Shown: positions 18,280-27,536, counted from the first letter of the stretch. The stretch: DNA of 64,000 nucleotides from Diaphorobacter sp. HDW4A (GCF_011305995.1 NZ_CP049910.1:682001-746000), one strand, 5' to 3'. Notes: generated by a model from the letters alone, not told the origin. Numbers and translations are program-made.

Positions 18280-18414
18280 AGCAAATCACTTGATTTGGCT
18301 GTCGCACCGTTGCACGCGCAGCCAGAGACCGTGACCCGCCGCAGCCTTCGGGATGCGGTGGGTTGAAAATTGGACCCGCGGCCTCAACTCCAGGGTGCCA
18401 TTAAAGGATCTTGA

Positions 18415-20859
18415 ATGTCCGGAAACACTCCATTGCCCGCAACCCCCATTGATCTGCCGCTGCTCCCGCTCCGGGATGTCGTGGTGTTCCCGCACATGGT
18501 CATTCCATTGTTCGTGGGCCGCCCCAAAAGCATCAAGGCGCTGGAACTTGCCATGGATGCGGATCGCCGCATCATGTTGGTCGCGCAGAAGACCGCTGCC
18601 AAAGACGAGCCGTCCGTCGAGGACATGTTCGAGGTGGGCTGCGTGTCCACCATCCTGCAGATGCTTAAGCTGCCCGACGGCACCGTGAAGGTGCTGGTCG
18701 AAGGCCAGCAGCGCGCCAAGGTCGATTCGATCAACGATGCGGAAACGCATTTTCTTGCCAGCGTCACTCCGATGGAGACGCCGACCGTTGACGATCCGAA
18801 GTCAGCCGAGATTGAGGCGCTGCGCCGCGCCGTGATGCAGCAGTTTGACCAGTACGTCAAACTCAACAAGAAGATTCCGTCGGAAATTCTGACGTCGATC
18901 TCCAGCATCGACGATGCAGGCCGTCTGGCAGACACCATTGCCGCGCATCTGCCGCTCAAGCTTGAGAACAAGCAGCTCGTGCTCGACATGGCCGATGTGA
19001 AGGGGCGTCTCGAAAACTTGTTCGAGCAGCTCGAGCGCGAGGTCGACATTCTGAACGTCGACAAGCGCATCCGTGGCCGCGTCAAGCGCCAGATGGAAAA
19101 GAACCAGCGCGACTTCTACCTGAACGAGCAGGTCAAGGCCATTCAGAAGGAACTCGGTGAAGGCGAAGAAGGTGCCGACATCGAGGAGATCGAGAAGAAG
19201 ATCAAGGCTGCCCGCATGCCTCAGGAGGCGCGCAAGAAGGCCGAGGGCGAGCTCAAAAAGCTCAAGCTCATGTCGCCCATGTCTGCCGAGGCGACCGTAG
19301 TGCGCAACTACATCGACGTGCTCACTGGTCTGCCGTGGAGCAAGAAGACCAAGATCAAGCACGACCTGCAGTTCGCGGAAGACGTGCTGAACGAGGATCA
19401 CTACGGCCTTGAGAAGGTCAAGGACCGCATCCTTGAATATCTCGCGGTGCAGCAGCGCGTGGACAAGGTCAAGGCGCCGATTCTCTGCCTCGTTGGCCCA
19501 CCAGGCGTGGGCAAGACCTCGCTTGGCCAGTCGATCGCCAAGGCCACGGGTCGCAAGTACGTTCGCATGGCGCTTGGCGGCATGCGGGACGAGGCCGAGA
19601 TTCGCGGCCACCGTCGCACCTATATCGGTGCGATGCCGGGCAAAGTGCTGCAGAGTCTGAACAAGGCTGGCACGCGCAATCCGCTGTTCCTGCTCGACGA
19701 GATCGACAAGCTCGGCATGGATTTCCGTGGCGACCCGTCGTCCGCGCTGCTCGAAGTGCTTGATCCCGAGCAGAACAACAAGTTCGCGGATCACTACGTG
19801 GAAGTGGATTTCGACCTGTCGGATGTGATGTTCGTGGCGACGTCCAACTCGATGAACATCCCGCCAGCACTGCTTGATCGCATGGAAGTCATTCGCTTGG
19901 CCGGTTACACAGAAGACGAGAAGACCAATATCGCGATGAAGTATCTGCTACCCAAGCAGATGGAGAACAACGGCCTCAAGGCGGAAGAGCTTGAAGTGCA
20001 GGAGAGCGCGGTACGTGACATCGTTCGCTTCTACACACGTGAAGCCGGTGTGCGCTCCCTCGAGCGCGAGATATCCAAAGTCTGCCGCAAGGTGGTCAAG
20101 CAGTTGTTGCTCAAGCAGGTGACTCCGCAGGTCAAGGTGAATGCCGAGAACCTCGCGGAATACCTTGGTGTGCGCAAGTACAACTATGGTCATGCCGAGA
20201 AGGAAGATCAGGTCGGTCAGGTCGTAGGTCTGGCGTGGACGGAGGTGGGTGGCGATTTGCTGACCATCGAAGTCGCGACCATGCCGGGCAAGGGCGGTGT
20301 CACGCGCACCGGTTCGCTGGGTGATGTGATGAAGGAATCCGTCGAAGCTGCACGCACCGTGGTGCGCAGCCGCGCCCATCGCCTGGGCATCAAGGATCAG
20401 GTGTTCGAGAAGCGCGACATCCACATCCACGTGCCCGATGGCGCGACGCCCAAGGACGGCCCGAGTGCTGGAGCCGCGATGACGACGGCCATGGTGTCGG
20501 CGTTGACTGGCATCCCGATTCGCGCTGATGTCGCGATGACTGGTGAAATCACCCTGCGTGGCGAGGTCACCGCGATTGGCGGGTTAAAGGAAAAGCTGTT
20601 GGCGGCGCTGCGTGGCGGCATCAAGACCGTGCTGATTCCTGAAGAGAACGTCAAGGATCTGCAGGAGATTCCGGACAACGTGAAGAGCGGCTTGGAGATC
20701 GTTCCGGTCAAGTGGATCGACAAGGTGCTGGAAGTGGCACTGGTTCGCCAGCCTGTTCCGCTGACCGACGAGGAAATCGCTGCGGCCAACGCAGCAGCGG
20801 CGGCGGCCCCGGCTGCTCCCGCTGCACCTGCGACCAATGCTGGCTCGGTCAAGCACTGA
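18415..20859 (+). CDS. lon: ATP-dependent protease Lon
   Basis: Homohexameric cytoplasmic protease that degrades damaged and regulatory proteins, 814 aa. The N-terminal LAN domain begins LPLLPLRDVVVFPHMVIPLFVG. A coiled-coil region follows, then an AAA+ module with GPPGVGKTS and the FLLDEIDKLG Walker B. The Ser-Lys peptidase domain carries the catalytic serine in DGPSAGAAM. An Ala/Pro-rich tail (AAAAAPAAPAAPA) ends the protein. AAGGATC precedes ATG 18415. Confidence 0.97.
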   Translation: MSGNTPLPATPIDLPLLPLRDVVVFPHMVIPLFVGRPKSIKALELAMDADRRIMLVAQKTAAKDEPSVEDMFEVGCVSTILQMLKLPDGTVKVLVEGQQRAKVDSINDAETHFLASVTPMETPTVDDPKSAEIEALRRAVMQQFDQYVKLNKKIPSEILTSISSIDDAGRLADTIAAHLPLKLENKQLVLDMADVKGRLENLFEQLEREVDILNVDKRIRGRVKRQMEKNQRDFYLNEQVKAIQKELGEGEEGADIEEIEKKIKAARMPQEARKKAEGELKKLKLMSPMSAEATVVRNYIDVLTGLPWSKKTKIKHDLQFAEDVLNEDHYGLEKVKDRILEYLAVQQRVDKVKAPILCLVGPPGVGKTSLGQSIAKATGRKYVRMALGGMRDEAEIRGHRRTYIGAMPGKVLQSLNKAGTRNPLFLLDEIDKLGMDFRGDPSSALLEVLDPEQNNKFADHYVEVDFDLSDVMFVATSNSMNIPPALLDRMEVIRLAGYTEDEKTNIAMKYLLPKQMENNGLKAEELEVQESAVRDIVRFYTREAGVRSLEREISKVCRKVVKQLLLKQVTPQVKVNAENLAEYLGVRKYNYGHAEKEDQVGQVVGLAWTEVGGDLLTIEVATMPGKGGVTRTGSLGDVMKESVEAARTVVRSRAHRLGIKDQVFEKRDIHIHVPDGATPKDGPSAGAAMTTAMVSALTGIPIRADVAMTGEITLRGEVTAIGGLKEKLLAALRGGIKTVLIPEENVKDLQEIPDNVKSGLEIVPVKWIDKVLEVALVRQPVPLTDEEIAAANAAAAAAPAAPAAPATNAGSVKH

Positions 20860-20898
20860 ATAGTGTGAAAACCGGATGAATGAAGTGAGTTGAAGAAG

Positions 20899-20961
20899 TC
20901 TGCTGCGGTCTGTCCGATGGATGCCGAAAGGGCTTGAAAAGCGACCATCAGCAGATTTTTT
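20899..20961 (+). terminator. Intrinsic terminator of lon
   Basis: TCTGCTG-C-GGTC (20899-20910) pairs with GACC-AT-CAGCAGA (20943-20955), and T residues follow at 20956-20961. The apical region contains a second small hairpin, GCC-GAAA-GGGC. This separates lon from the tRNA cluster. Confidence 0.65.
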
Positions 20962-21058
20962 CAAAAAAAATGCGGATTTGCCTGAGAGGCCAAAAAACTG
21001 CGCTACAATTCATTCATCGCAGCAAACACGGTATATACTGTGAGGCTTCGATAAAAAT

Positions 21059-21134
21059 GCGGGAATAGCTCAGTTGGTAGAGCGATACCTTGCCAAGGTA
21101 TAGGTCGACGGTTCGAACCCGTTTTCCCGCTCCA
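21059..21134 (+). tRNA. tRNA-Gly (anticodon GCC), copy 1
   Basis: Acceptor GCGGGAA pairs with TTCCCGC, then T and an encoded CCA. The anticodon loop CTTGCCAAG gives GCC. The T loop is GGTTCGAACCC. Identical in sequence to the second tRNA-Gly 250 bases downstream. Confidence 0.96.
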
Positions 21135-21183
21135 GGTTTGGGCGGTCTGGCCGGTAGGTTGGATTGCAGTAGGTAGAGATCAA

Positions 21184-21257
21184 GGCGCGATAGCAAATCG
21201 GTTATGCCCCGGATTGCAAATCCGGTTAGGCCGGTTCGACTCCGGCTCGCGCCTCCA
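21184..21257 (+). tRNA. tRNA-Cys (anticodon GCA)
   Basis: Acceptor GGCGCGA pairs with TCGCGCC, then T and CCA. The anticodon loop ATTGCAAAT gives GCA. 74 bases long, located between the two tRNA-Gly copies. Confidence 0.95.
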
Positions 21258-21384
21258 ATGATTGGTGGCAAGGACAACGAGAGTTGTCTTGGGTTGTAGG
21301 AGGTAAGTTGAAAAACTTGCGGAAAACGACCAAAAAAATGTGATAGAATTTGAATCTTCGCTTCGCAAGATGAGAAGATGAAAT

Positions 21385-21460
21385 GCGGGAATAGCTCAGT
21401 TGGTAGAGCGATACCTTGCCAAGGTATAGGTCGACGGTTCGAACCCGTTTTCCCGCTCCA
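21385..21460 (+). tRNA. tRNA-Gly (anticodon GCC), copy 2
   Basis: The same 76-base sequence as the tRNA-Gly at 21059-21134, including CCA. The upstream flanks differ beyond the last few bases, so this is an old or concerted duplication rather than a recent block copy. Confidence 0.96.
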
Positions 21461-21613
21461 TATCCCAAAGGGAAGCCCAAAAGGCTTCCCTTTTTTGTTG
21501 TTCAGGCGCTTGCAACATACGTCGATGCGCCATACCGATCAGGACACAAGAGTACTGATACTCGGGCCGAAGCCCCGCGCAATGCGGTAAGCTGGTCTCC
21601 TCATGTATCAGGC

Positions 21614-21705
21614 GCCCCGATGGTGAAATTGGTAGACACTGCGGACTTAAAATCCGCCGCTTCCGTAAAAGGGGCGTGCCGGTTCGATCCCGGCTCGGGG
21701 CACCA
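21614..21705 (+). tRNA. tRNA-Leu (anticodon UAA)
   Basis: Acceptor GCCCCGA pairs with TCGGGGC, then A and CCA. The anticodon loop ACTTAAAAT gives UAA. The long variable arm (GCTTCCGTAAAAGGGGCG region) marks a class II tRNA. It reads UUA/UUG leucine codons and ends 15 bases before the next gene. Confidence 0.95.
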
Positions 21706-21720
21706 GTCGAGAATCTCAAT

Positions 21721-22362
21721 ATGTCACATTACAACGCACCCTTCGAAATCCATGTGCACGGTCAGGTGCAGTTGCGCAGCGATGTCGATTTCGATCAGCT
21801 GCAGGAAGCTCTGACGCCCTTGTGGAAATACGCCGGCGCACGCTCGCTGGCTGCAGGTGCCGCGAGCGCCTACGAGGAAGAGCCTGGCATCCAGTTCGAT
21901 CCCAAGGCCCACATGCTCCAGATGTGCTGGACCGTTCGCGGCGATGACGACTTCCGTCAGTCACTCGACGAAATGTGCATGGGCCTGAACGAGCTGGCCG
22001 AGCAGGGCGCCGCCATCGAGGTGACGTTCTATGACGCCGAGTTCGATGACGAAGATGGCGATGGTCCCCCGGAAGGTGTCGAGGCGCGTGACGACTTCGT
22101 GATGCTGTTCGTCGGTCCGACACCAGCGGCCATCATGCAAGTGCAGCGTGATCTGCTGGTGCAGGATGTCATCAACATGATGGAGCGCCACTTCGACGCC
22201 TCCGAACTGGGCGGTGTGGTCGCCGAGATCGACAAGCTGTTCAACCAGCGTTTCGATGATCTGGTGAACTCGCTCGAAATCGGCAAGCCGCCGCGTGGTG
22301 CTGGCGGTTCAGGCAGTGGTGGTCATGGTGGCGGTGGTCGCCGTCCGCGCCATCTGCACTGA
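21721..22362 (+). CDS. Conserved hypothetical protein
   Basis: 213-aa protein from ATG 21721, beginning MSHYNAPFEIHVHGQVQL. I do not recognise its function. It is acidic through the middle (FDDEDGDGPPEGVEARDD) and ends in a Gly/His/Arg-rich tail (GGSGSGGHGGGGRRPRH). There is no signal peptide or membrane segment, so it is probably cytoplasmic. It starts only 15 bases after tRNA-Leu without a strong ribosome site and may be expressed from the tRNA transcript. A terminator follows. Confidence 0.7.
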   Translation: MSHYNAPFEIHVHGQVQLRSDVDFDQLQEALTPLWKYAGARSLAAGAASAYEEEPGIQFDPKAHMLQMCWTVRGDDDFRQSLDEMCMGLNELAEQGAAIEVTFYDAEFDDEDGDGPPEGVEARDDFVMLFVGPTPAAIMQVQRDLLVQDVINMMERHFDASELGGVVAEIDKLFNQRFDDLVNSLEIGKPPRGAGGSGSGGHGGGGRRPRHLH

Positions 22363-22389
22363 TCCAACGACTCACTTTCACGGAAAAAA

Positions 22390-22425
22390 GCCCGCCAGTG
22401 TCCACTCGGCGGGCTTTGATTTGAT
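22390..22425 (+). terminator. Intrinsic terminator
   Basis: GCCCGCC (22390-22396) and GGCGGGC (22408-22414) form a seven-pair stem followed by TTTGATTTGATT. The next gene's ATG lies only 14 bases after the stem. Confidence 0.7.
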
Positions 22426-22428
22426 TGC

Positions 22429-22974
22429 ATGGCCTCAAACGCCAATCCTCTGCTCTCGCGCACCAACCTGCCTTATCTGGGCGGTTATTCGCCCTCGCTC
22501 AAAGGGCAGGCGCAAGCCTTGCTCGATCAGGGCAAGCTTGGTGATCTGCTAGCGCGCAAGTACCGCAGCGTGCACTCGGTGCGCAGCGACAAGGCGCTCT
22601 ACGACTTCACGCAGGAATACAAGCAGCGCTATTTGCGCAACGCAGGCACGATCAACAAGGTGCTGTTCGACAACAAGATCCACGTCGTTCGCCATGCGCT
22701 GGGGCTGCACACCAGCATGTCGCGCGTGCAGGGCGGCAGGCTCGCGGCCAAGCACGAGATCCGCGTGGCCTCGTTCTTTCGCCAAGGCCCGGAAGAGTTT
22801 TTGCGCATGATCGTCGTGCATGAGCTTGCGCATCTGCGCGAGAAGGACCACGACAAGCCTTTCTACCAGCTGTGCACCCACATGGAGCCGGACTACCATC
22901 AGTTCGAGCTCGACACGCGCCTCTACCTCACCTATCTCGACAACGGCGGTGAGCCGTTATGGAGCGATCTCTGA
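22429..22974 (+). CDS. YgjP-like metallopeptidase (DUF45)
   Basis: 181-aa protein of the YgjP/SprT-like zincin group. The metal-binding motif HELAH is seen in MIVVHELAHLREKDHDKPFY, with the downstream Glu/His region MEPDYHQFE. Such proteins are soluble zinc peptidases of uncertain substrate. The ATG is placed at 22429, 14 bases after a terminator stem and without a clear Shine-Dalgarno sequence. Either it is expressed from a promoter within the preceding gene with read-through, or translation is weak. Confidence 0.78.
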   Translation: MASNANPLLSRTNLPYLGGYSPSLKGQAQALLDQGKLGDLLARKYRSVHSVRSDKALYDFTQEYKQRYLRNAGTINKVLFDNKIHVVRHALGLHTSMSRVQGGRLAAKHEIRVASFFRQGPEEFLRMIVVHELAHLREKDHDKPFYQLCTHMEPDYHQFELDTRLYLTYLDNGGEPLWSDL

Positions 22975-22998
22975 TCTCCTGAACGGTGTCGACTCGCC

Positions 22999-23859
22999 TC
23001 AGGCGGACAATGCGGAGCAATGCTCAGGTGCGAGCTGTAGCCAACGCTCGGCTGCCGCTTGCAGCGCGCTCAATCGGCCTGTGGTGTAGAGATGCAGTTG
23101 GCCCTCCGGAGCCCTCGCCCCATCTTCGTCGGCCAGCGTGTTGCGTTGGACCAGAATGCGGCGCGTCTGCCGCGCGACGGGAGCTCCGGTGTCGATGATG
23201 TGGACATCCGGGCCCAGCAGTCTGCGCAGTTCGTCCTTGACGAACACGTAGTGCGTGCAACCGAGGACCAGCGTGTCGATGTCTCCGGTTCGCACGCCAA
23301 AGCTGCCCAAGGCGCTGGTGTAGCGCTCGCACAGCTCACGGATTTCCAGGACGGAGGTGCCCGTGTCCGGGTCTTCTTCAACGCTGCGTTCGATGGCGCG
23401 CACGAGCCCATCGCAGGCTTGCACGCGGAAATCTGTGCCGTCCGAAAACGCCTGCCGCAGTTGCTCGAAACGTGCGCTGTTCACTGTGCCGCGTGTGGCG
23501 ATCACGCCAACACGATGCGTTTGGCTGCTGCTCGCTGCGGGCTTGAGCGCGGGCTCCACGCCGATCACCGGCAGGTCAGGAAAAGCCGCGCGCAGCTCGG
23601 CGACGGCGGCAGTCGTTGCGGTGTTGCAGGCGACGACTAGCGCCTTGATTCTGTGCGCTTCCAGCAGATGGCGCGCAATTGCCAACGTGCGCTGCTTGAC
23701 GAATGCATCGCCGCGTTCGCCGTAGGGCGCATTGCCTGTATCGGCTAAATAGACGAAATTCTCATGCGGGAGTTCGCGCCGCAGTTCCTGCAGAACACTC
23801 AGGCCGCCAACGCCGCTGTCGAACACGCCGATGGGCGAGGCTTGGATGGATGAGGACAT
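22999..23859 (-). CDS. murI: Glutamate racemase
   Basis: Cofactor-independent racemase converting L- to D-glutamate for peptidoglycan, 286 aa. The N-terminal block IGVFDSGVGGLSVL holds the active-site Asp/Ser. The two catalytic cysteines lie in VVACNTATT and VLGCTHYVF. Start is ATG 23859; the frame is open 14 codons further upstream but without family-like sequence. The gene is convergent with the metallopeptidase. Confidence 0.93.
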   Translation of the reverse strand: MSSSIQASPIGVFDSGVGGLSVLQELRRELPHENFVYLADTGNAPYGERGDAFVKQRTLAIARHLLEAHRIKALVVACNTATTAAVAELRAAFPDLPVIGVEPALKPAASSSQTHRVGVIATRGTVNSARFEQLRQAFSDGTDFRVQACDGLVRAIERSVEEDPDTGTSVLEIRELCERYTSALGSFGVRTGDIDTLVLGCTHYVFVKDELRRLLGPDVHIIDTGAPVARQTRRILVQRNTLADEDGARAPEGQLHLYTTGRLSALQAAAERWLQLAPEHCSALSA

Positions 23860-23984
23860 GGCCGGATGAACTCCCGAATGCTTGCGAGCACAGACGTGCA
23901 AATCAGTCCGCCATTGTCGTGCTTTTGCAGGTATCTTGCAGCGTCCCGATGGGACGTTGCATCACGCGCAGAGACAAATGGAAA

Positions 23985-25004
23985 TCACCGACCGCGCACC
24001 ATGTCCATGATCTTCGCGGTGTTCAGATTGCGTGCCATGTCCTGCATCTGCGGGGCGTACTGCGACTGTAGCGCGCGTCCGTCCTGCATGATGTGTTCAT
24101 AGGTGCTCTTAAGCATCTGGGTGCTGAGTGTGCGGCCACCGGCGTAGTACTGGCTGGCGACATGGCCGAGCGCATAGGTCGACGCGAAGCTCATGCCGCT
24201 GCTCACCGCCTGGCGGCCCACGCCCCCGAAGATGCCGCCACCCAGCACGCGGCTGAGCAGCTTGCGGCCTGCCTGCTCGAGGTACTGCGAGGTCAGGCCC
24301 ACACCGAGCGCGGCCAGCAGGTCCTTGATGTGGCCCTTGTCGAGCTGATAGCCGTAGGTCTCGCCGATCTGGTAGACGAGGCGCATCTGCAGCGGAATGA
24401 TCGCAAGCGTCGAGAGGTTCTCGGGCAGCAGTTCGATGGCGCCGTTGACGATGGAGGCTTTGAGGATCTTGGCGTCCATCTCCTGTGCGGACAGCGAGCT
24501 TTGTTTGCGCTCGGTATTCGCTTTCTCGAGTGAATCGGCGGCCTCAGGATGAGGCGCTGCCTGACCCGGCGGCATGACGGGATCTTCGATGATGATGGGC
24601 GCGAGACCGACTTGCAGCGGTGCATCGGCAATCACCTGTGCGTGTGTCTCGACGGTGGGCGCAGCGGGTGCACTCATGCCCAGCGCGGTTTTGAGTTGCG
24701 CGAGAAACTCGGTTTCCTTGGCGCTGGTCTGGCCATCCGCATCGCAGACGCAGACCGCCATTTCATAGGCGAGATGGCGTGATTGTTCATTGGTGAGCTG
24801 TGCGACGACGGCGGGCAACTGAATCCTGCGCAGCAGAACGTCTTGGTAGAGGCTCGGAAGATTGACCTGCTCGTGCTGACCGAGCGCATCGGCCACTTGC
24901 TTGATCTGGTCACGCTCGCGGTCATGCTTGGCGTTGTCGGCGTATGCAGCCAAGAGGCAAATGCTCAGAATCGAGCGAATTTCTTCGTTGGACATGTCGT
25001 TCAA
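23985..25004 (-). CDS. TerB-like domain protein with C-terminal membrane-association region
   Basis: About 339 aa. The N-terminal 110 residues (ILSICLLAAYADNAKHDRE) resemble the tellurite-resistance TerB fold, with acidic metal-binding-like positions. An Ala/Pro linker follows, then a C-terminal region with small hydrophobic Gly-rich segments (LGGGIFGGVGRQAVSSG) like the DUF697/YcjF group, suggesting membrane association. A TTG at 25004 has AAGGAG eight bases upstream; ATG 24995 is the alternative start. Function is unknown; a stress-related role is only suggested by the fold. Confidence 0.6.
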   Translation of the reverse strand: MNDMSNEEIRSILSICLLAAYADNAKHDRERDQIKQVADALGQHEQVNLPSLYQDVLLRRIQLPAVVAQLTNEQSRHLAYEMAVCVCDADGQTSAKETEFLAQLKTALGMSAPAAPTVETHAQVIADAPLQVGLAPIIIEDPVMPPGQAAPHPEAADSLEKANTERKQSSLSAQEMDAKILKASIVNGAIELLPENLSTLAIIPLQMRLVYQIGETYGYQLDKGHIKDLLAALGVGLTSQYLEQAGRKLLSRVLGGGIFGGVGRQAVSSGMSFASTYALGHVASQYYAGGRTLSTQMLKSTYEHIMQDGRALQSQYAPQMQDMARNLNTAKIMDMVRGR

Positions 25005-25072
25005 AATGCAGCACTCCTTATGTCTGATGCTCAGTTTCGCCCACGGCGGCAATTCCGCAGATGCACAAGGGG

Positions 25073-25447
25073 CTAGTCATAGGGCAGATCGTCAAGCGAC
25101 ACGTTCACGTAGTCGGGCTCGGGCATTGCCCGAAGCTGAACCGCTGCGATGTCCGCATCGCCATGGAGCACGGCCTTGCACACGCGGTGCATACCGTCCA
25201 TGATGCGCCCCTTGGGGCAGAGGATGATCGGATAGGCGAGATCGGCCTGCTGCGCGAGGCGCATGTGGTCGATGATCTCCAGCGTCGTGGGGTGTCGGTC
25301 GTCGAACCAGTAGGCCTCGTGCATCTCGCGAATGTCGGCAAGCGCGATCCGCTGCACGGGCAGATCACGCGTGAGCCGGACAAGTCTATGCACATCCCAG
25401 ATCTGCGAGCCACTCGCATCGTGCCTGATGTGATACTGCTGCCGCAT
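25073..25447 (-). CDS. ParB-like nuclease-fold small protein
   Basis: 124 aa from ATG 25447. The core YPIILCPKGRIMDGMHRVCKAVLHG matches the DG-HR block of the ParB/sulfiredoxin-like fold. It lacks the helix-turn-helix and length of true chromosome-partitioning ParB. These small stand-alone members are of unknown function and probably bind a nucleotide. Its start lies 14 bases from the FMN reductase stop, so the two may form an operon with the genes to 26019. Confidence 0.65.
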   Translation of the reverse strand: MRQQYHIRHDASGSQIWDVHRLVRLTRDLPVQRIALADIREMHEAYWFDDRHPTTLEIIDHMRLAQQADLAYPIILCPKGRIMDGMHRVCKAVLHGDADIAAVQLRAMPEPDYVNVSLDDLPYD

Positions 25448-25461
25448 CGACCAAGTGCTAT

Positions 25462-26019
25462 TTACTTCTTGCGTGGATGCAAAGCGACCCAAGCGAGGAA
25501 CTTTTGCATCCAGCCGGTCAGGAACTGATGGCTTGCTTCGCCGATATTGCCGTCCGCATCGACGAGTCCTTCCTTCCATTGGATGAAACCCTCTGGCTGC
25601 GCCATGGTTGGCATGTCAAGGAACACCAGAATATTGCGCAGATGCTGCTGCGCCATTGACGTGGCAGGCCCGCCGGTGGACGTTCCAATGATGCCTGCAG
25701 GAATGTTGTTCCACGCTCCTTGCTTGAAGGGTCGGCTGCCGCCATCGAGTGCGTTCTTGAGCGGCGCGGGAATGGATCGGTTGTGCTCGGGCGTCACGAA
25801 CAGGATGCCGTCCTTGCTGGCCACTTTGGCCTTGAAATCCACAAAGGCCTTGGGCGTGTGGACATCATCGTCGCGGTTGTAGAACGGCAGTGGGGTGATG
25901 TCGATGATTTCAATATCCGCATCGGCGGACACCAGCCTGGCAAGTGCCTTGGCCAGTTGCATGTTGATCGAAGACTGGCTATTGCTGCCCACAATGATGC
26001 CGATCTGAGGCTTGCTCAT
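25462..26019 (-). CDS. NADPH-dependent FMN reductase family protein
   Basis: Flavodoxin-fold oxidoreductase of 185 aa, in the chromate/quinone reductase group. The phosphate-binding loop GSNSQSSIN follows the first strand. The family block TPEHNRSIPAPLKNALDGGS is present. Likely a soluble FMN enzyme that reduces quinones, azo compounds or metals with NAD(P)H; the physiological substrate is unknown. It follows the CDGSH protein gene in the same direction, with 39 bases between. Confidence 0.87.
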   Translation of the reverse strand: MSKPQIGIIVGSNSQSSINMQLAKALARLVSADADIEIIDITPLPFYNRDDDVHTPKAFVDFKAKVASKDGILFVTPEHNRSIPAPLKNALDGGSRPFKQGAWNNIPAGIIGTSTGGPATSMAQQHLRNILVFLDMPTMAQPEGFIQWKEGLVDADGNIGEASHQFLTGWMQKFLAWVALHPRKK

Positions 26020-26058
26020 ATGATGTTTCCTGTCGAAAAGTTAGAAGAGAAAACGATA

Positions 26059-26694
26059 TCAGGCGGCCGTGAACCCGGCCTTCACATGACTGCCATCGCA
26101 ATAGGGCTTGTTCTGGGAATGCCCGCAGCGGCAGAGCCACGTGTCGGTGACTTTGTTCGTGGTGGTTCCGGTGCCGCTCACCACCTCGAGCGAGCCGGAG
26201 ACATGCAGCGGTCCGTTGGGTGTCGGGTCGATGATCAAGGGGCCATTGCGTTGCGCGAGCGCTTCGAATTTTTGAACCGCCGGTTCGCCAGTGGCTTGAA
26301 ACCCGATGTCGACATGCGATTGATCGCAGAACGGCTTGTTTTTCGACGCCCCGCAGCGGCACAGCGTGGCGCGAAAACCCTCATCGCAGCCCTTGATGTT
26401 CAGTGGTGCATGAAACGCGAGCGGGCCGTTTTCCCGCACTTGTACCAGATTGACGATGGGAGCCTTTTCCATCGCGTCGCCATTGGGGGCCTTGCACTGG
26501 ATTGCGCCAGAGGGACAATTGTGCGCAATCTCCAGCACTTCGGCGGCCGTGGCCGCCTCCGGATGAATCCACGCGCCCGCCACATTGGGCACGAACACGT
26601 CGGGGCGATTGAGCACGCAGTTGCGTGAATGGATGCATCGCGCACCATCAAATTCGATGGTTACGTCTATCGACTGAACAACTTCCTTGGGCAT
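26059..26694 (-). CDS. Dual CDGSH iron-sulfur protein with ferredoxin-like N-domain
   Basis: 211 aa. The N-terminal part has a divergent ferredoxin-like set of cysteines (CIHSRNC at about 20-26 and NCPSGAI at 59-65). Two CDGSH-type cluster sites follow: Cys112, Cys114, Cys123 and His127, and Cys188, Cys190, Cys199 and His203. Each 3Cys-1His site is expected to bind a redox-active 2Fe-2S cluster. The protein is soluble with no export signal. It may pass electrons to or from the adjacent flavin reductase; this is inference from position. Confidence 0.85.
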   Translation of the reverse strand: MPKEVVQSIDVTIEFDGARCIHSRNCVLNRPDVFVPNVAGAWIHPEAATAAEVLEIAHNCPSGAIQCKAPNGDAMEKAPIVNLVQVRENGPLAFHAPLNIKGCDEGFRATLCRCGASKNKPFCDQSHVDIGFQATGEPAVQKFEALAQRNGPLIIDPTPNGPLHVSGSLEVVSGTGTTTNKVTDTWLCRCGHSQNKPYCDGSHVKAGFTAA

Positions 26695-26855
26695 CGTGGG
26701 TTCCTCGCGGAGGTGGCCTGAATGGCGCTGACAGGGGCCGTCAACAGGCCAGTGGCCGGAATCTTTATTTCCTCACGATAGCCGCGTTTGTGTCGTCAAT
26801 GCGTAGGACAAGAGGAAGGAGTGAATCGGGCCTGTGATCCGATCTCACGGAAATT

Positions 26856-27455
26856 TCACACCGTCTTTTCGAACACCAGAGTGCGGTTGTTGGCAGGCAT
26901 GGCGTGGTCGGCCAGCAGCCTCAGCGAATGCGTTTGCGCGAGTTGCATCATGTCCTCGAAATGGCGGATGCCGCTTTGCGGATCGCGCTGGCGCAGCATG
27001 GCATCGAATGCGCGATTGCTGTCGCTGGTGAAAGCGCCGTCATAGTTGAACGGCCCATAGATCACCAGCCGCCCGCCCGAGGGCAGGTGCTGCCCGACGA
27101 GATTGAAGAGATTCTGTACGAGCTCCCACGAGACGATGTGCGCTGTATTGCTGGTGAAAACTGCGTCGTAGTGCCCATGGGGCCATGTATGCGCGTCGCC
27201 CAGATCGACCACGACAGGCGCACGCAGATTCGCCGAAGGCCGTTCGCCATGCCACGCGAGAATGCCCGGATGGTGCTGTTCCAGATCGCTGGCTTGCCAT
27301 GTGAGATGTGGCAGGCGCGGCGCAAAGAAGACACTGTGTTGGCCTGTGCCGGAGCCAATTTCCAGCACGCTGGTGCTGTGAGCTAGCGCGGTTTTCAGCA
27401 CATCGAGGATGGGTGCTTGATTGTTGGCGCAGGCTTGGGAGAAGGGTGGGGTCAT
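26856..27455 (-). CDS. DUF938 SAM-dependent methyltransferase-like protein
   Basis: 199-aa class I methyltransferase fold. The SAM-binding glycine loop is VLEIGSGTGQHS, and the acidic end of strand 2 is in ASDLEQHH. The family-specific block FTSNTAHIVSWE and GPFNYDGAFTS match DUF938. Substrate unknown. It is transcribed away from the AAA ATPase gene, with 81 bases between the two start codons. Confidence 0.83.
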   Translation of the reverse strand: MTPPFSQACANNQAPILDVLKTALAHSTSVLEIGSGTGQHSVFFAPRLPHLTWQASDLEQHHPGILAWHGERPSANLRAPVVVDLGDAHTWPHGHYDAVFTSNTAHIVSWELVQNLFNLVGQHLPSGGRLVIYGPFNYDGAFTSDSNRAFDAMLRQRDPQSGIRHFEDMMQLAQTHSLRLLADHAMPANNRTLVFEKTV

Positions 27456-27536
27456 GTCGGAGTTGTTTGGGGAAACCGGCTCGGCTGAATCGATTGGTGC
27501 ATCATCGCATCAATTCATTTTCAGGACGGCCCTCGA

